A stretch of DNA of 64,000 nt, taken from Aquilaria yunnanensis. Lineage: Eukaryota; Streptophyta; Magnoliopsida; Malvales; Thymelaeaceae. The notes under the pieces are model-generated. The model did not search any database, was not told the DNA's origin, and saw only the letters and a list, made by a program, of their open reading frames with translations. The stretch is taken from the NCBI GenBank assembly GCA_039654915.1, contig CM077594.1, forward strand, positions 84,644,893-84,708,892. The letters are read 5' to 3'. Positions 11,743-22,301 of the stretch are shown here, one piece after another; position 1 is the first letter of the stretch, and every line of letters begins with the position of its first letter. The position numbers and the translations under genes were made by a program.

Positions 11743-13477
11743 AGTTTAGTATTTTCTAAATGAACCTCAAACTTTACAGCTATATAAATAGTTAGTTTTA
11801 AAATTTATTTAGAGACTGTTACAGAATAGAAACTTGATTTACATAAAAAATAAAACAGATTAGTTGAATTGATCATTAATTAGGACAAATTATCACACAA
11901 TTTAAATTTATTAAAAGTTATCAAATAGTTTAAATTATAATTTCAAAAATTATGTCAAATAATAACTATGTTTTGTTCTTTTTTTATGGAGATAGTGACA
12001 ATGATTTATCTAATTATTAAGCTGAGTCAACCACATGTAACTTTTTAGGACAAAATAGAGGAGGCGTCAAACTTTAATAACTTGAAGTGTTGTTTTCAAA
12101 ATTGAAATTAATGAGTCATTGCTTTAGATCAAGGCTCTATTGTTGAACAAACTTTCAAGGGACTATATCATGCCAAATCGCATTAGCTTGCAACTGGGGA
12201 GAGTTTAATGCTTCGTCCAAAACTAGCCGTCAAAATCAGAAGCTTAGCAACTTCAATTTGAGTTCTGATCGGATAACAATCTAAGTAATAATTTTGAAGT
12301 GCGAGCAAGAGGTGCTTTCGGGTGCTTTTTTTTTTTTTTTTTTTTGTGTGTGATATAAAAAATGGAAAAGGATGGAAACGTATTTTTCTTCTAACAGAGA
12401 GTATACATTTTGGAAAAAGTGAAGCAAAAATCCTGGAACCTCAGCTCATTCAAACTCAGGATATCAAGATAGAGGTTAAAGGTTCAAACTCTACCTCCAC
12501 TAAAAATCCCGTAAAATGCCTGTTATGTTAGTTTAGTATCCCAGAAAAGCAATCATCCCTTTCTTCCCCTAACTATAATGTACCACCTACTATTATATTT
12601 GTACAAATACTTCTGATTGCCACCCCTCCCCCCCAAAAGTAAAGCACAAAACTATCAAATTCAACTTTTTTCTGTGTGTTTAAATGTTATAAAACAGATA
12701 TTATTAAATAAATAAAGTATAGAATCCCAGTTGCAAAAAGATTTTGGAACTTTTGGAACCAATCTCCCAAAAAACCCCACAAACCATATAAATACTCAAA
12801 AACCCAATAAGCTAACACGAAAAGAGAAACCCGACCTCGGACTCTCCCTTACATTTAAATTATATTATCAACCTCTCCCAACTAAAAGCAAGAAACTACA
12901 ATTTCTCATACCAAGAGTCACCACATTCCATGAACCCAAAAAAAAAAAACATAATAAAGTAAGATACTAGCCCTTAATTCCTCATTTCAATCTTTTCAAT
13001 TCACATTTTCTCACCTATCCGTTTGGGCTCACAACACTCTAAAACGGTTTGATTAGTGCTGATTCAATGTTGAGATTTTATCCCAAGATATATGTCCCTG
13101 GTCAAGAAAATACGTAGTCTTATTTTTAAAGGGCAATAACTTTCCTTTCCAAATCTACCAAATCATGTTTTGAGTTTGAAAAGAAAAAAGAAAATCAGAC
13201 AAAAGTTCGAAAGAAACAAAAATGAGACAAAAGTTCTAAAGAAACAAACAAAACGTATTAAAATAACAGTGAAAGGGATTCTAGATGGCCTCTAAAACTT
13301 TTTTAAAGGATGATTTGATCAACTGAAAATAGATCCAAGAACAGAAGAAGTTATAATTTCAAGATTTGAAAGAGAAAAAGGTGACTCAGATTTCAAATAT
13401 AAAACAAGTTCTGACTCATACTTCAACTTCGACTCCTGATAATAGAGTCAAAATAAAAAAGGAAAATTACATAGACA
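11743..13477. other. Non-coding stretch upstream of the F-box fragment
   Basis: AT-rich sequence with a T19-type homopolymer near 12327-12345 and no recognisable coding exon. Open frames at 12322-12531 and 12731-12970 are short, low-complexity and without family similarity. I see no other feature. Confidence 0.4.
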
Positions 13478-13838
13478 TCATCACTGAGGTTTAGTGAAAC
13501 TTACACTTGTATCCTCCTAGTTTCAAATACCTACACTTTCCCACCTTAAAAGTTATCATATCTATACTTACTTCCTCTAAAGCTAACTCTGTTAATCATC
13601 ATTAAGAAAAAAAAACACAAGAAAAAATTTATTTTATTCTCCAAGCCTTCTTTACTCTATAACTTTGCCCCCAAACTTTGCACCCTGTCTCCCCCATACA
13701 CATTTTATCCCCAAGTCCACGTAGAACATCAACCCAAAGTGCTCACTCAAAGAGTTCTGGATTCTTGTGCATCTATTTTACTCAACCGAGACCCGTCTCA
13801 TCTTTGTCGATTCAAAATTTGCATGGGAAAGATGCGAC

Positions 13839-14201
13839 ATGGCGCCAATTAAGCTAAAAACCACGAGAGCGCGAAATGGGTTTGGCTCCATCCTTGGATT
13901 GCCGGAAGAGTGCTTGTCCTTCATCATTTCCTTTACCTCGCCTCGAGATGCTTGTAGATTGGCCCTGTTTTCCCTTTTCTTCAAGTCGGCAACAGATTCT
14001 GTCGGCCCCTGGGAGAAGTTTCTACTACATGATTGCAAGAGCATCGTCACCCAATCATCTTCCTCTTCCTCATTGCTAAGCTTGTCCAAGAAGCATCTTT
14101 GTCTGCATCTCTGCGATTACCCTGCTCTCATCTACGATGGTAATAGGGCAAGGTTTAGATCTGGGCATACTTCTTTTGAATCGAGCATTGTTGGCATCTG
14201 A
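13839..14201 (+). pseudogene. F-box protein fragment (PP2-B/F-box type N-terminus)
   Basis: An open frame from an ATG at 13839 (an upstream in-frame ATG lies at 13767) encodes an F-box near residues 21-62, with LPEECLSFIISFTSPRDACR, then ALFSLFFKSATDSVGPWEKF. It continues with a Ser-rich spacer and LSKKHLCLHLCDYP near residues 90-105. This succession is the signature of the plant F-box/phloem-protein-2-like (PP2-B) N-terminal exon. In that family the protein recruits targets to an SCF ubiquitin ligase through SKP1. The expected PP2 lectin-like domain does not follow: the frame runs into unfamiliar sequence and stops at 14199-14201. It sits between inverted repeats and is probably a transposon-captured partial gene. 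Transcription cannot be judged here. Confidence 0.65.
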
Positions 14202-14667
14202 CATGCTCCAATGGCCTGTGTGGGTGGCGGAATTCGCTACTGGGCCTCGATCAGAAGAGGTCGCGGATATCGAGTTGGTGATCAAAGCCAGCAAAGCGTC
14301 GACATTCTCTGTGGATGGTCACCAGATGTCATTCGCTAGGAATCCCAAGGACAGGTGTCGAGAGATGATAACCGGTAAGCCTGCTCGGGAGGATCGCGTG
14401 TTCGAATCAGACCACCTTGATAAGTGCTTCAGAAGTTCGACCCATCCTCTCCTTGGTTTATCCAACTCAACGGCCTTCCTTTTCCCGAAACCCAGTACTG
14501 GCAAGGGAATTGACATCCATTTGTACCTTTTGGGCTCAAACGGTTCAATCTTCTGTTCCGGTTTCAGAAATTGAGAAAACCCACGAGCAAGAAGCTCTCT
14601 TTCAAGGTGGATTTAAAGTTCACATACCCATTTGCGAAGCAGAGGCAAGAGAAATCGATGGGTATGG
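14202..14667 (+). other. GC-richer open segment after the F-box fragment, unidentified
   Basis: A 145-codon frame (14137-14574) overlaps the end of the F-box frame in another phase, and a further 84-codon frame covers 14417-14671. Composition differs from the AT-rich surroundings and resembles exon sequence, so it may be one or more other captured gene pieces. I do not recognise a domain in any of the six frames and do not claim a product. Confidence 0.35.
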
Positions 14668-14885
14668 TTAAAGGCGGGGTAGATTGTTTGATGCAAAAGT
14701 TGGGGGTTAAAGTTTTTATAGAAGATGGCTAGGAAGGCAAAATAAGTATTTTCTCTTTTCTATGGGGGAGGGTAAGTGTAGGCAAGTTTAAGTATGGTAA
14801 TGGCGGAGGGGTAAATGTTTGTATTTGAAAGAGGATGATATAAGTGTGGGTTTTATATTAGTAAAAATAAGATTTAGTTCGTTTT

Positions 14886-15143
14886 AACTGGATTCTAAAA
14901 AAAAAAGTCATTTGAAATGAAGCACAATATTCCTCTTTAGACTTTACAAATTAAAAATTCAAAAGTTCATTTCAATCAAGACTCTGCTGGAAACAATACT
15001 TGAAATTCATCACATTTCAATTTATTCCAGGCCATCGTTCCAAATGAAAAATGGAAGCATTGATTTCGAAGAAAATTAACGGTATAAATCTTACAAAATT
15101 ACATAATGTTAGAAAACTAGAAACGACACCATTTTTTAACATT

Positions 15144-15192
<49 letters not shown>

Positions 15193-15533
15193 TTTTAATT
15201 ATATATGTCATTAAATTTCTGGAGCTTGCTTGATCCCGCCCTTTCTATATTAGGACATGTGTTCTGGTGATTGAGTTGGACATCTAAAGAGTGTCCCTCT
15301 ATGTGAAAGAGGCTCGTCAATATTTCCAAGCCACAAAAACACAAGTTGAACGACACATGTGTAGAGTCTCATTACACTTGGTATCAATTTATATTTTCTC
15401 TCTATTTCAAAATTATTGAAGCACTTAAAAAAAAAATTCGTGTCTCAAAATGAGTAATATACTTACATATTTGTATTATCTTAAATTAATGAAAACATAT
15501 ACGAGCCTTCCTAATTCTAGCGTATTCATGACT
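14886..15533. other. AT-rich intergenic stretch
   Basis: No coding signal apart from chance frames through the dinucleotide repeat at 15147-15190. It ends at the insertion site of the young copia element. Confidence 0.5.
15147..15190. repeat. (AT)n microsatellite
   Basis: 44 bp of uninterrupted AT/TA dinucleotides, about 22 units. Confidence 0.95.
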
Positions 15534-16930
15534 TGTTGGCCCAAGTGCAACCAAGAGGGGGGGTGAATTGGTTGGGTTCCAAAAATAAAACACAATTTGA
15601 TTCTTGAAACCCCAAACTCAAATTCAATTTGAAGAACAATGATTAACTCTATTTTACTCAGAAAATGACTACCACAATCCACCTAGAATTTGCTTTTGAA
15701 AGCTATCTTTGAAGCAGTTTTGAAAACAAGCAAGTTCAACCAAAACAAGTTGCATAAAACACCCACCAAAGCTCAAATAGGTAGAGAGAAGAAGAAGCTT
15801 GGACAAGGGAATTTTTATAGAGGTTCGAACTCTCCTCTTGAGAGCCTACTCCTCTCCTCAAGCTCACCACTTGAGAGTTTTCTTCTCTACTATGAACCAC
15901 AATGATACACAAGAGCCTTCAAAGGCATACAACACTTAGGTAGATCTTTCTACCTTCACCTCTCACTAGTTTTGTCTAAGGCTAACTAGAAACCCTTCTA
16001 CCCCTTTTTCCCTTACAAGGAAATCACTCAATCACTCAAGACAAGCTCAACAATTCGTGGTTACAAGGTAAGAACAAAGCAACCAATGCTAGATAAGCCA
16101 ATGAAAGCACAAGCACAAGTTCTTGGCAACTTTTCTAATTTCTGCTCTTTGATGGATGATTCCTTTTTCTAGTTGCCAAGTTTTGTTTTCAACATGTTTC
16201 TTAGTGTAAATATACTCTTTAGGAAGCTATTAGACCGTTGAAACCATCATGGAAATGTCTGAAAAGCTCCCTTAAAAACTGGAGAGCCGTTGCTCTGTTT
16301 TTCGTGAAAAGACAGAACTTCCAGATTTCGAATTAAGTTCTGAGTTTAACCTGTTAACTCGACTTTTCCTTTCAACGGTCAAAAAGCAGCAGGAGACAGC
16401 GCATTAAATGCGCGGCAGAGCTATCCAGGTGGCGTCTTCTGATTGGTCTGAGTTCCATTTGAAATCTTGGCTCAAAACGCGCCACTTACAGTATTTGAAA
16501 CGGAGCCTTCAGAATTCGACTTTAACAGGTTAAGACTCTCTTTAACAGGTTACCTGATGCTGTTTCAAAAGTTACAGGAAACTTAACTTTCAAATTAAGC
16601 CAGTTTAACGTGTTAAGGTGTAACCTTGGGAATGAGCTGAACTTGGGTAAACGACATACCTATTAAACTGTGATTTTAACGGATTAAGCTTAAAACAACT
16701 TAAAAACACTTGCCATTTTGAAATCAAACTTGATTCAAACTAGTTTCTTTCAAAAGTGATTTTTCCTCAATATTCTCAAAACATATTTTTTGAGATAATT
16801 ACTTGACATTCTTGGAAATTAAGCACAACTTTAACAAATCTATTTTGACCCAATAAAATGAGATTAAACACAATAACACAATACACTTGTCATCATCAAA
16901 ATTAAATATTTTCTTGGAACAAATCCAACA
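15534..16930 (-). repeat. 3' LTR of the gag-only copia element
   Basis: The left-hand copy is the 3' LTR because the element runs on the minus strand. Near 16341-16690 it contains five copies of a palindrome-like motif TTTAAC(N)GGTTAA or close variants (16345, 16521, 16541, 16603, 16673). Clustered LTR palindromes of this sort are a described Sirevirus trait. Confidence 0.93.
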
Positions 16931-16943
16931 ATCTCCCCCTTTT
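16931..16943 (-). promoter_or_regulatory. Polypurine tract next to the 3' LTR
   Basis: On the minus strand AAAAAGGGGGAGA precedes the LTR by one base. It is the presumed primer site for plus-strand DNA synthesis. Confidence 0.85.
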
Positions 16944-17240
16944 TGATGATGACAAAACAATCTTTCAAAAAAATACATATAACCTCCAAATAATAGACAT
17001 AAATAATAATTCTCCCCCTTCATTAAATATTCTTCAATTTTATCTCTCCCCCTTTTTGTCATAATCAAAAAGACATATATATCATCAAAATAAATCATTA
17101 AACATTCTCAAACAAGATTACCACAACATGCAATAAGCTCCCCCTTAATCAAGGCATATAAACTCTAAGGAATTTTTGCAAGAAAGCATGCTCCCCTTTA
17201 GTCCAAGCATATAAAAAAAAATTCTCCCCCTTTCTAGATC
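16944..17240 (-). repeat. Cluster of additional polypurine-tract copies
   Basis: At least five further minus-strand GGGGGAG/GGGGAG tracts occur at about 17012, 17045, 17140, 17191 and 17223, spaced within 300 bp of the 3' LTR. Multiplied polypurine tracts are a known Sirevirus feature. The 17241-17595 remainder is AT-rich and non-coding. Confidence 0.75.
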
Positions 17241-17595
17241 AAGCAAAATAGCCAAATATCAACTAATAGGCTAGTAACATAATATTTTTCATACAAAATC
17301 ATATCATCAAAATATTTGAACAAATCCACAATCATCATGATACTCATAAAACATATCACATATCTTCCAAGAATAATGAATAACTTATATATACTCATCA
17401 AGCAACATATCAAAACCAAATAGCTCAATGCATCAAAAAATTACCATTAACCAAATAAAATCAACAATGTTACCACAAATGTACTTTGTCTCAAGCATTT
17501 GCCATTGAACTTCAAATTCCCAATTTCTTGGTGCATAGAGCTTCATGTGTATGCTTCTAATTTTTGCCCCATGCTCTAGCACTCTACAACAAATC

Positions 17596-19263
17596 TCAAA
17601 TTTTGATCTTTGGTACCCAAATCTCTTTGGGTCCTTGAGGGTTAGCTCCAATAATTTTAGTTCCTTTAGGAACCCATACTAATTTGTAGCCAAAAGGAAC
17701 ATTTCCTTTTCTAACCATGCATTCATAAAAATAATGACCTTTTCCACCACAAGCATGACATGTTACAAATGAACTACTTGATGAGGATGAGGATGAAGAT
17801 GCATCAATAAATCTATTCCCAAATTTTCTTTCTTTCATTAATGGATTAAAACCTATACCGGCCTTATCATAAACACCCTTTTGTACTCCAAGTAACAAAT
17901 CAAGTTTTTCTTTTCCCTTGACAAATCTAGACAAAGATTGTGTGAGATCAAAGTTCTCCTTTTTTAGCTCATCTCTTTCTTTAGTCAAGGATGCATTCAA
18001 AACTTTCAATTCACCTACTTGTTTAGCAAGTTTTTGAGAATCCTTGTAAAGAGCATTGAAAGCATTTTGTAATTCTAAGTATTCACTACCTATAGATATG
18101 TATGAGCTAGAAGAGTCACTTGAATAACTTATTACCTCATCTTCTTCTTTTGCCATAAGACATAGATTGGAGTAGCTTTGATTTCTTGATGATGCTTCAT
18201 CTTCATCTATCATTAAGCACAAGTTGACATCCTCACTTGAATCACTTGAAGTTGAACTTTCACTTGAGGATTGATCACTATCACTCCATGTTCTCATGGT
18301 TTTTCCATTTTTCTTATTGCTTCTTTTCTTTTGCTTCTTGTGCTTCTTCTTCTTCTTCAATGGACAATCAAATTGTAGGTGCCCGGGCTCCTTGCAATTG
18401 TAGCAAATAACTTCATTCCTCTTTTTAGAATGCTCTCCTTTACTCTTTTCATACTTCTCCTTTTTGAAATTTTTGCTTCTTGATTTCTTAAACATCTTGC
18501 TAAACTTCTTTGCTAAGAGAGCCTCATCAATGTCTCCATCTTCACTTAATGATGAGTTATCCTCTTGGGCCTTCAAAGCAATTGACTTATTCTTCTTGAT
18601 GTATCTTTCTTCAACTTGTTCCTTCATCTCATAAGTCAATAACTTTCCAAAGAGCTCATCTATATGCATGGTTTTGATGCTTCCTCCTTCATTGATGGCT
18701 TCAACTATGCTCTTCCATGGTGGAGGTAAGCTCCACAAGATCTTCCTCACCAACTCCTCATTTGTATACTCCTTCCCAAGTAATTTGAGTGGTGTGAGGA
18801 TCTCATTAAATCTTCTAAACATTTCTTGAATACTTTCATTTGGCTCCATGGTAAACAACTCATATGCCCTCACAAGCATGTGCATCTTGGTGTCCTTCAC
18901 TTGTGTGGTTCCTTCATAAGTCACCAATAGCTTGTTCCATATATCCCTAGCATTTCCACAAGAAGAAACCAAATTGAATACATTGGGGGTTAGTGCACAA
19001 TATATAATATTCATAGCTTTTGCATTCATGGTGCACATAAGATCATCCCCCGGTTCATATTCCGTCCGATCTTTTGGTACTTGTATACCATCAACTACTT
19101 TTATAGGAGTTTTAGGACCATCCCTAATAATCCTCCATAAAGCATAATCAATTGCTTGAATGTGAATTTCCATCCTAGTTTTCCACCAATTAAAATTTGT
19201 AGAATCAAACAATGGTGGCCTAGATGGATTTTGCCCCTCAAGATGCATACTAGTGGTTGCCAT
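17596..19263 (-). CDS. gag: Ty1/copia Gag protein (Sirevirus-like), intact
   Basis: A complete 555-residue frame encodes the retroelement capsid/nucleocapsid precursor that would form cytoplasmic virus-like particles and package element RNA. It starts at the ATG 64 bp from the LTR edge, just after the PBS. The N-terminus (RPPLFDSTNFNWWKTRME) and residues to about 210 match the plant copia Gag (UBN2-type) domain, including FRRFNEILTPLKLLG and KILWSLPPPWKSI. A Lys-rich zone leads to a CCHC knuckle at residues 287-300 (CYNCKEPGHLQFDC). Acidic Ser-rich sequence follows, then a predicted coiled coil at about 392-462. A second knuckle lies at 502-515 (CHACGGKGHYFYEC). The long coiled-coil C-terminal half is typical of Sirevirus Gag. 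The frame ends in a WVPKG..IWVPK motif that usually leads into protease; here pol is absent and non-coding sequence follows. No inactivating lesion is visible. Confidence 0.93.
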   Translation of the reverse strand: MATTSMHLEGQNPSRPPLFDSTNFNWWKTRMEIHIQAIDYALWRIIRDGPKTPIKVVDGIQVPKDRTEYEPGDDLMCTMNAKAMNIIYCALTPNVFNLVSSCGNARDIWNKLLVTYEGTTQVKDTKMHMLVRAYELFTMEPNESIQEMFRRFNEILTPLKLLGKEYTNEELVRKILWSLPPPWKSIVEAINEGGSIKTMHIDELFGKLLTYEMKEQVEERYIKKNKSIALKAQEDNSSLSEDGDIDEALLAKKFSKMFKKSRSKNFKKEKYEKSKGEHSKKRNEVICYNCKEPGHLQFDCPLKKKKKHKKQKKRSNKKNGKTMRTWSDSDQSSSESSTSSDSSEDVNLCLMIDEDEASSRNQSYSNLCLMAKEEDEVISYSSDSSSSYISIGSEYLELQNAFNALYKDSQKLAKQVGELKVLNASLTKERDELKKENFDLTQSLSRFVKGKEKLDLLLGVQKGVYDKAGIGFNPLMKERKFGNRFIDASSSSSSSSSSFVTCHACGGKGHYFYECMVRKGNVPFGYKLVWVPKGTKIIGANPQGPKEIWVPKIKI

Positions 19264-19312
19264 GGATCTTTAGGCTTGAAAATCGTAGGATTTTATCAAA
19301 ACACAGCCACTA

Positions 19313-19324
19313 GCTCTGATACCA
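19313..19324 (-). promoter_or_regulatory. Primer-binding site, tRNA-iMet
   Basis: On the minus strand TGGTATCAGAGC, a perfect 12-nt match to the 3' end complement of plant initiator tRNA-Met, two bases inside the 5' LTR. Confidence 0.93.
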
Positions 19325-19326
19325 AT

Positions 19327-20724
19327 TGTTGGCCCAAGTGCAACCAAGACGGGGGGGTGAATTGGTTGGGTTCCAAAAATAAAACACAATTTAATTCTTG
19401 AAACCCCAAACTCAAATTCAATTTGAAGAACAATGATTAACTCTATTTTACTCAGAAAATGACTACCACAATCCACCTAGAATTTGCTTTTGAAAGCTAT
19501 CTTTGAAGCAGTTTTGAAAACAAGCAAGTTCAACCAAAACAAGTTGCATAAAACACCCACCAAAGCTCAAATAGGTAGAGAGAAGAAGAAGCTTGGACAA
19601 GGGAATTTTTATAGAGGTTCGAACTCTCCTCTTGAGAGCCTACTCCTCTCCTCAAGCTCACCACTTGAGAGTTTTCTTCTCTACTATGAACCACAATGAT
19701 ACACAAGAGCCTTCAAAGGCATACAACACTTAGGTAGATCTTTCTACCTTCACCTCTCACTAGTTTTGTCTAAGGCTAACTAGAAACCCTTCTACCCCTT
19801 TTTCCCTTACAAGGAAATCACTCAATCACTCAAGACAAGCTCAACAATTCGTGGTTACAAGGTAAGAACAAAGCAACCAATGCTAGATAAGCCAATGAAA
19901 GCACAAGCACAAGTTCTTGGCAACTTTTCTAATTTCTGCTCTTTGATGGATGATTCCTTTTTCTAGTTGCCAAGTTTTGTTTTCAACATGTTTCTTAGTG
20001 TAAATATACTCTTTAGGAAGCTATTAGACCGTTGAAACCATCATGGAAATGTCTGAAAAGCTCCCTTAAAAACTGGAGAGCCGTTGCTCTGTTTTTCGCG
20101 AAAAGACAGAACTTCCAGATTTCGAATTAAGTTCTGAGTTTAACCTGTTAACTCGACTTTTCCTTTCAACGGTCAAAAAGCAGCAGGAGACAGCGCATTA
20201 AATGCGCGACAGAGCTATCCAGGTGGCGTCTTCTGATTGGTCTGAGTTCCATTTGAAATCTTGGCTCAAAACGCGCCACTTACAGTATTTGAAACGGAGC
20301 CTTCAGAATTCGACTTTAACAGGTTAAGACTCTCTTTAACAGGTTACCTGATGCTGTTTCAAAAGTTACAGGAAACTTAACTTTCAAATTAAGCCAGTTT
20401 AACGTGTTAAGGTGTAACCTTGGGAATGAGCTGAACTTGGGTAAACGACATACCTATTAAACTGTGATTTTAACGGATTAAGCTTAAAACAACTTAAAAA
20501 CACTTGCCATTTTGAAATCAAACTTGATTCAAACTAGTTTCTTTCAAAAGTGATTTTTCCTCAATATTCTCAAAACATATTTTTTGAGATAATTACTTGA
20601 CATTCTTGGAAATTAAGCACAACTTTAACAAATCTATTTTGACCCAATAAAATGAGATTAAACACAATAACACAATACACTTGTCATCATCAAAATTAAA
20701 TATTTTCTTGGAACAAATCCAACA
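19327..20724 (-). repeat. 5' LTR of the gag-only copia element
   Basis: Right-hand copy, 1398 bp, nearly identical to 15534-16930. Noted differences are one extra C near 19350, a G/A near 19392, a T/C near 20099 and a G/A near 20209. It carries the promoter that would drive gag. Confidence 0.93.
19606..19614 (-). promoter_or_regulatory. TATA-like box in the 5' LTR
   Basis: The minus strand reads CTATAAAAA, about 280 bp upstream of the LTR end, a plausible core promoter for element RNA. The same motif is kept in the 3' LTR near 15812-15820. Confidence 0.5.
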
Positions 20725-21029
20725 TGACTCAAAGAAATTACCAGATAGTGTGTGTGTGTGTGTATGACATAATTATCTTTAATTTTTACAGAACTAAATG
20801 AAACTATAAAACTCTCGCATAAATAATTTGCTGAGTTCTTAGATGGACTCAATAGCCGCTTCCTTCATTATTTTCCTTGCTTCGTTCCTTATTTTCGTTT
20901 CCCACGTCTCCTTTCCTTAATTTTGTTTTATTTGGAAATATGATTTCGGAATGAGAAGATTTAAATTGCTATTTTTGTTACACAAATATAGAGTGTAAAT
21001 TTACCAGTTCTAGAAAAATATTAGAACGT
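20725..21029. other. Short host flank with (TG)n
   Basis: Starts with the second copy of TGACT. A (GT)n run lies at 20749-20763. Nothing else is recognised. Confidence 0.6.
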
Positions 21030-21835
21030 GTTACGTTGGGCTAAAAGTTCAAGTTGCAGGGTCGGGTTTGAGTTGAAACCCAATTTTTGTAGCCTGCTTC
21101 AAACCCAATTAACCCTAACCCTAACCTGACCCCATTTATGTAATAACCTGAACCAACCCTAACCTGATTAGGGTCGGATTAAGGTCGAGTTGACCCGATT
21201 CCGTGTTGGCGAACAACAATGCTGTGAAGTGACTCTTCGAAAGTTCTGCGGCAGTGACTATTAACAAATGGTGAATGGCTCATTGGTGGTGGTGACTGAT
21301 TGGGAATAGAGTGGCAGCAAAGCGTTGATTGGCCGAAAGGATGATGAGAGCAGCAAGAGTGCTTGGACTTAGTGGCAGGACAAACACAGTGGCTGGTGGC
21401 TCATGAGTCGCGACTAGGAGGAGGCGATTTGGGAGGTGATTCCAAATCAAGGGAAGGACAACAAGGAAAGGAGGGAGGTCAAAGGCTAAAGGCCGGTGAA
21501 ACAATGATGACAAAGTCTAGGTCGATGCCGATGATCTCTGCTTGGTTGAGGTGAATGGGAACGAATTAGAATTAGGAAATAGGAAGAAGACTAAGGTTGG
21601 AACGAAGAGATTAGGATTCAGGGAATTAGGATTGGGTCAATTATTTGGGTTTTGATAATGGTTTCGGCTGGGCCCTTATATTATATAATGTATTATAAGG
21701 GTGGGCTGGACTTTTATATATTGTATTATAGGGTCAGCTCTGATATTTTTTAATCAACCCGACCCAAATCAAAAATTAGGATTGGGTTCGGATTCGGGTT
21801 CGGGTTTAGGGTCATAGCTTACACCCCTAATGTTG
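21030..21835. mobile_element. Eroded non-autonomous DNA transposon, hAT-like
   Basis: The right edge reads CTTACACCCCTAAT, a hAT-like terminus in antisense. It is preceded by GGGTTCGGGTTTAGGGTC-type subterminal repeats. The left part carries the inverted partners (GGGTCGGGTTT, AAACCCAATTTTTG). The left terminus and an 8-bp duplication are not convincing. The middle (about 21200-21560) is GC-richer with Gly/Ser-type chance frames and no recognised domain. Confidence 0.4.
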
Positions 21836-22222
21836 CATCAATAATCTACTACCAAAACATAAAAACTACAATCATCCCTTCAAACCTGAAAACCTAGATA
21901 AATCACCTTAGCCTCAAAGTTCCAAACCACCACCCCCTCCCCTCTCAAAAAATACCAATAAGATATATACTTTAGTGCCAGGAATTACAGCACCCAAAAC
22001 CCAAAAAAGAGAAATCAAACAGAAACCTAATCTTTAATCTCTCACATTCTAATATTTTCAATTCATATTTCATCACTGATCCTTTTGACCGTGATCCAAT
22101 TTTCTTTTGCCCTTCCTCTGATCCTCAGCCTCATTAATTTCTCTAAAATTCCAAAGACTAAGACTAGTAATTTGCCACATTTACTCTCTATATATTTTCA
22201 TAACTAATAAGTATACCGACTA
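21836..22222. other. Non-coding spacer
   Basis: About 390 bp without recognised features. It ends at the poly(A) side of the LINE fragment. Confidence 0.5.
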
Positions 22223-22301
22223 TTTTTTTTTTTTAACTGCAGCAAGTATTTTATTCAAAGCAAAGATCAACATAAGTAACAGCACAAACTACTAAGGCAA
22301 A

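Larger units (their letters stand above)
13478..14885. mobile_element. Pack-type transposon candidate with long inverted repeats around an F-box fragment
   Basis: The sequence at about 13478-13714 is clearly similar to the reverse complement of about 14668-14885. Shared phrases in the same order are TTTCAAATAC, a TACACTT-type run, CTTATTTT/TTTATTTT, CCAAGCC/CCTAGCC, ACTTT-CCCCCAA and a CCCCC stretch. The two arms, each about 200 bp, enclose roughly 950 bp of more GC-rich sequence that includes an F-box coding piece. This is the architecture of a Pack-MULE. I could not fix the outer ends or a 9-bp target duplication, so the superfamily is an inference. An alternative is a host gene flanked by two unrelated MITE copies. 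Confidence 0.5.
15534..20724 (-). mobile_element. Young gag-only Ty1/copia element (Sirevirus-like, non-autonomous)
   Basis: A complete 5191-bp LTR element on the minus strand. It has LTRs of 1397 and 1398 bp with TGTTGG..CCAACA ends, and a perfect 5-bp TSD TGACT at 15529-15533 and 20725-20729. A 12-nt PBS and a polypurine tract each sit just inside an LTR. The internal region is only 2396 bp and holds one intact 555-codon gag, with no protease, integrase, RT or RNase H. Multiple polypurine-tract copies before the 3' LTR, the long LTR and the Gag coiled coil point to the Sirevirus genus of plant Pseudoviridae. The LTRs differ by three substitutions and one 1-bp indel on reading, so the insertion is very recent. 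Movement would need enzymes supplied by a relative. Confidence 0.9.

Noticed and set aside
13778..14089. Minus-strand 103-codon frame opposite the F-box
   Set aside because: Shadow of the F-box coding strand; the plus strand has the recognisable motif.
13459..14872. AAAATAAAA/AAAATAAGA as a 9-bp target duplication of the F-box element
   Set aside because: Both are A-rich in an A-rich region, and the inverted arms do not align to those borders, so chance is likely.
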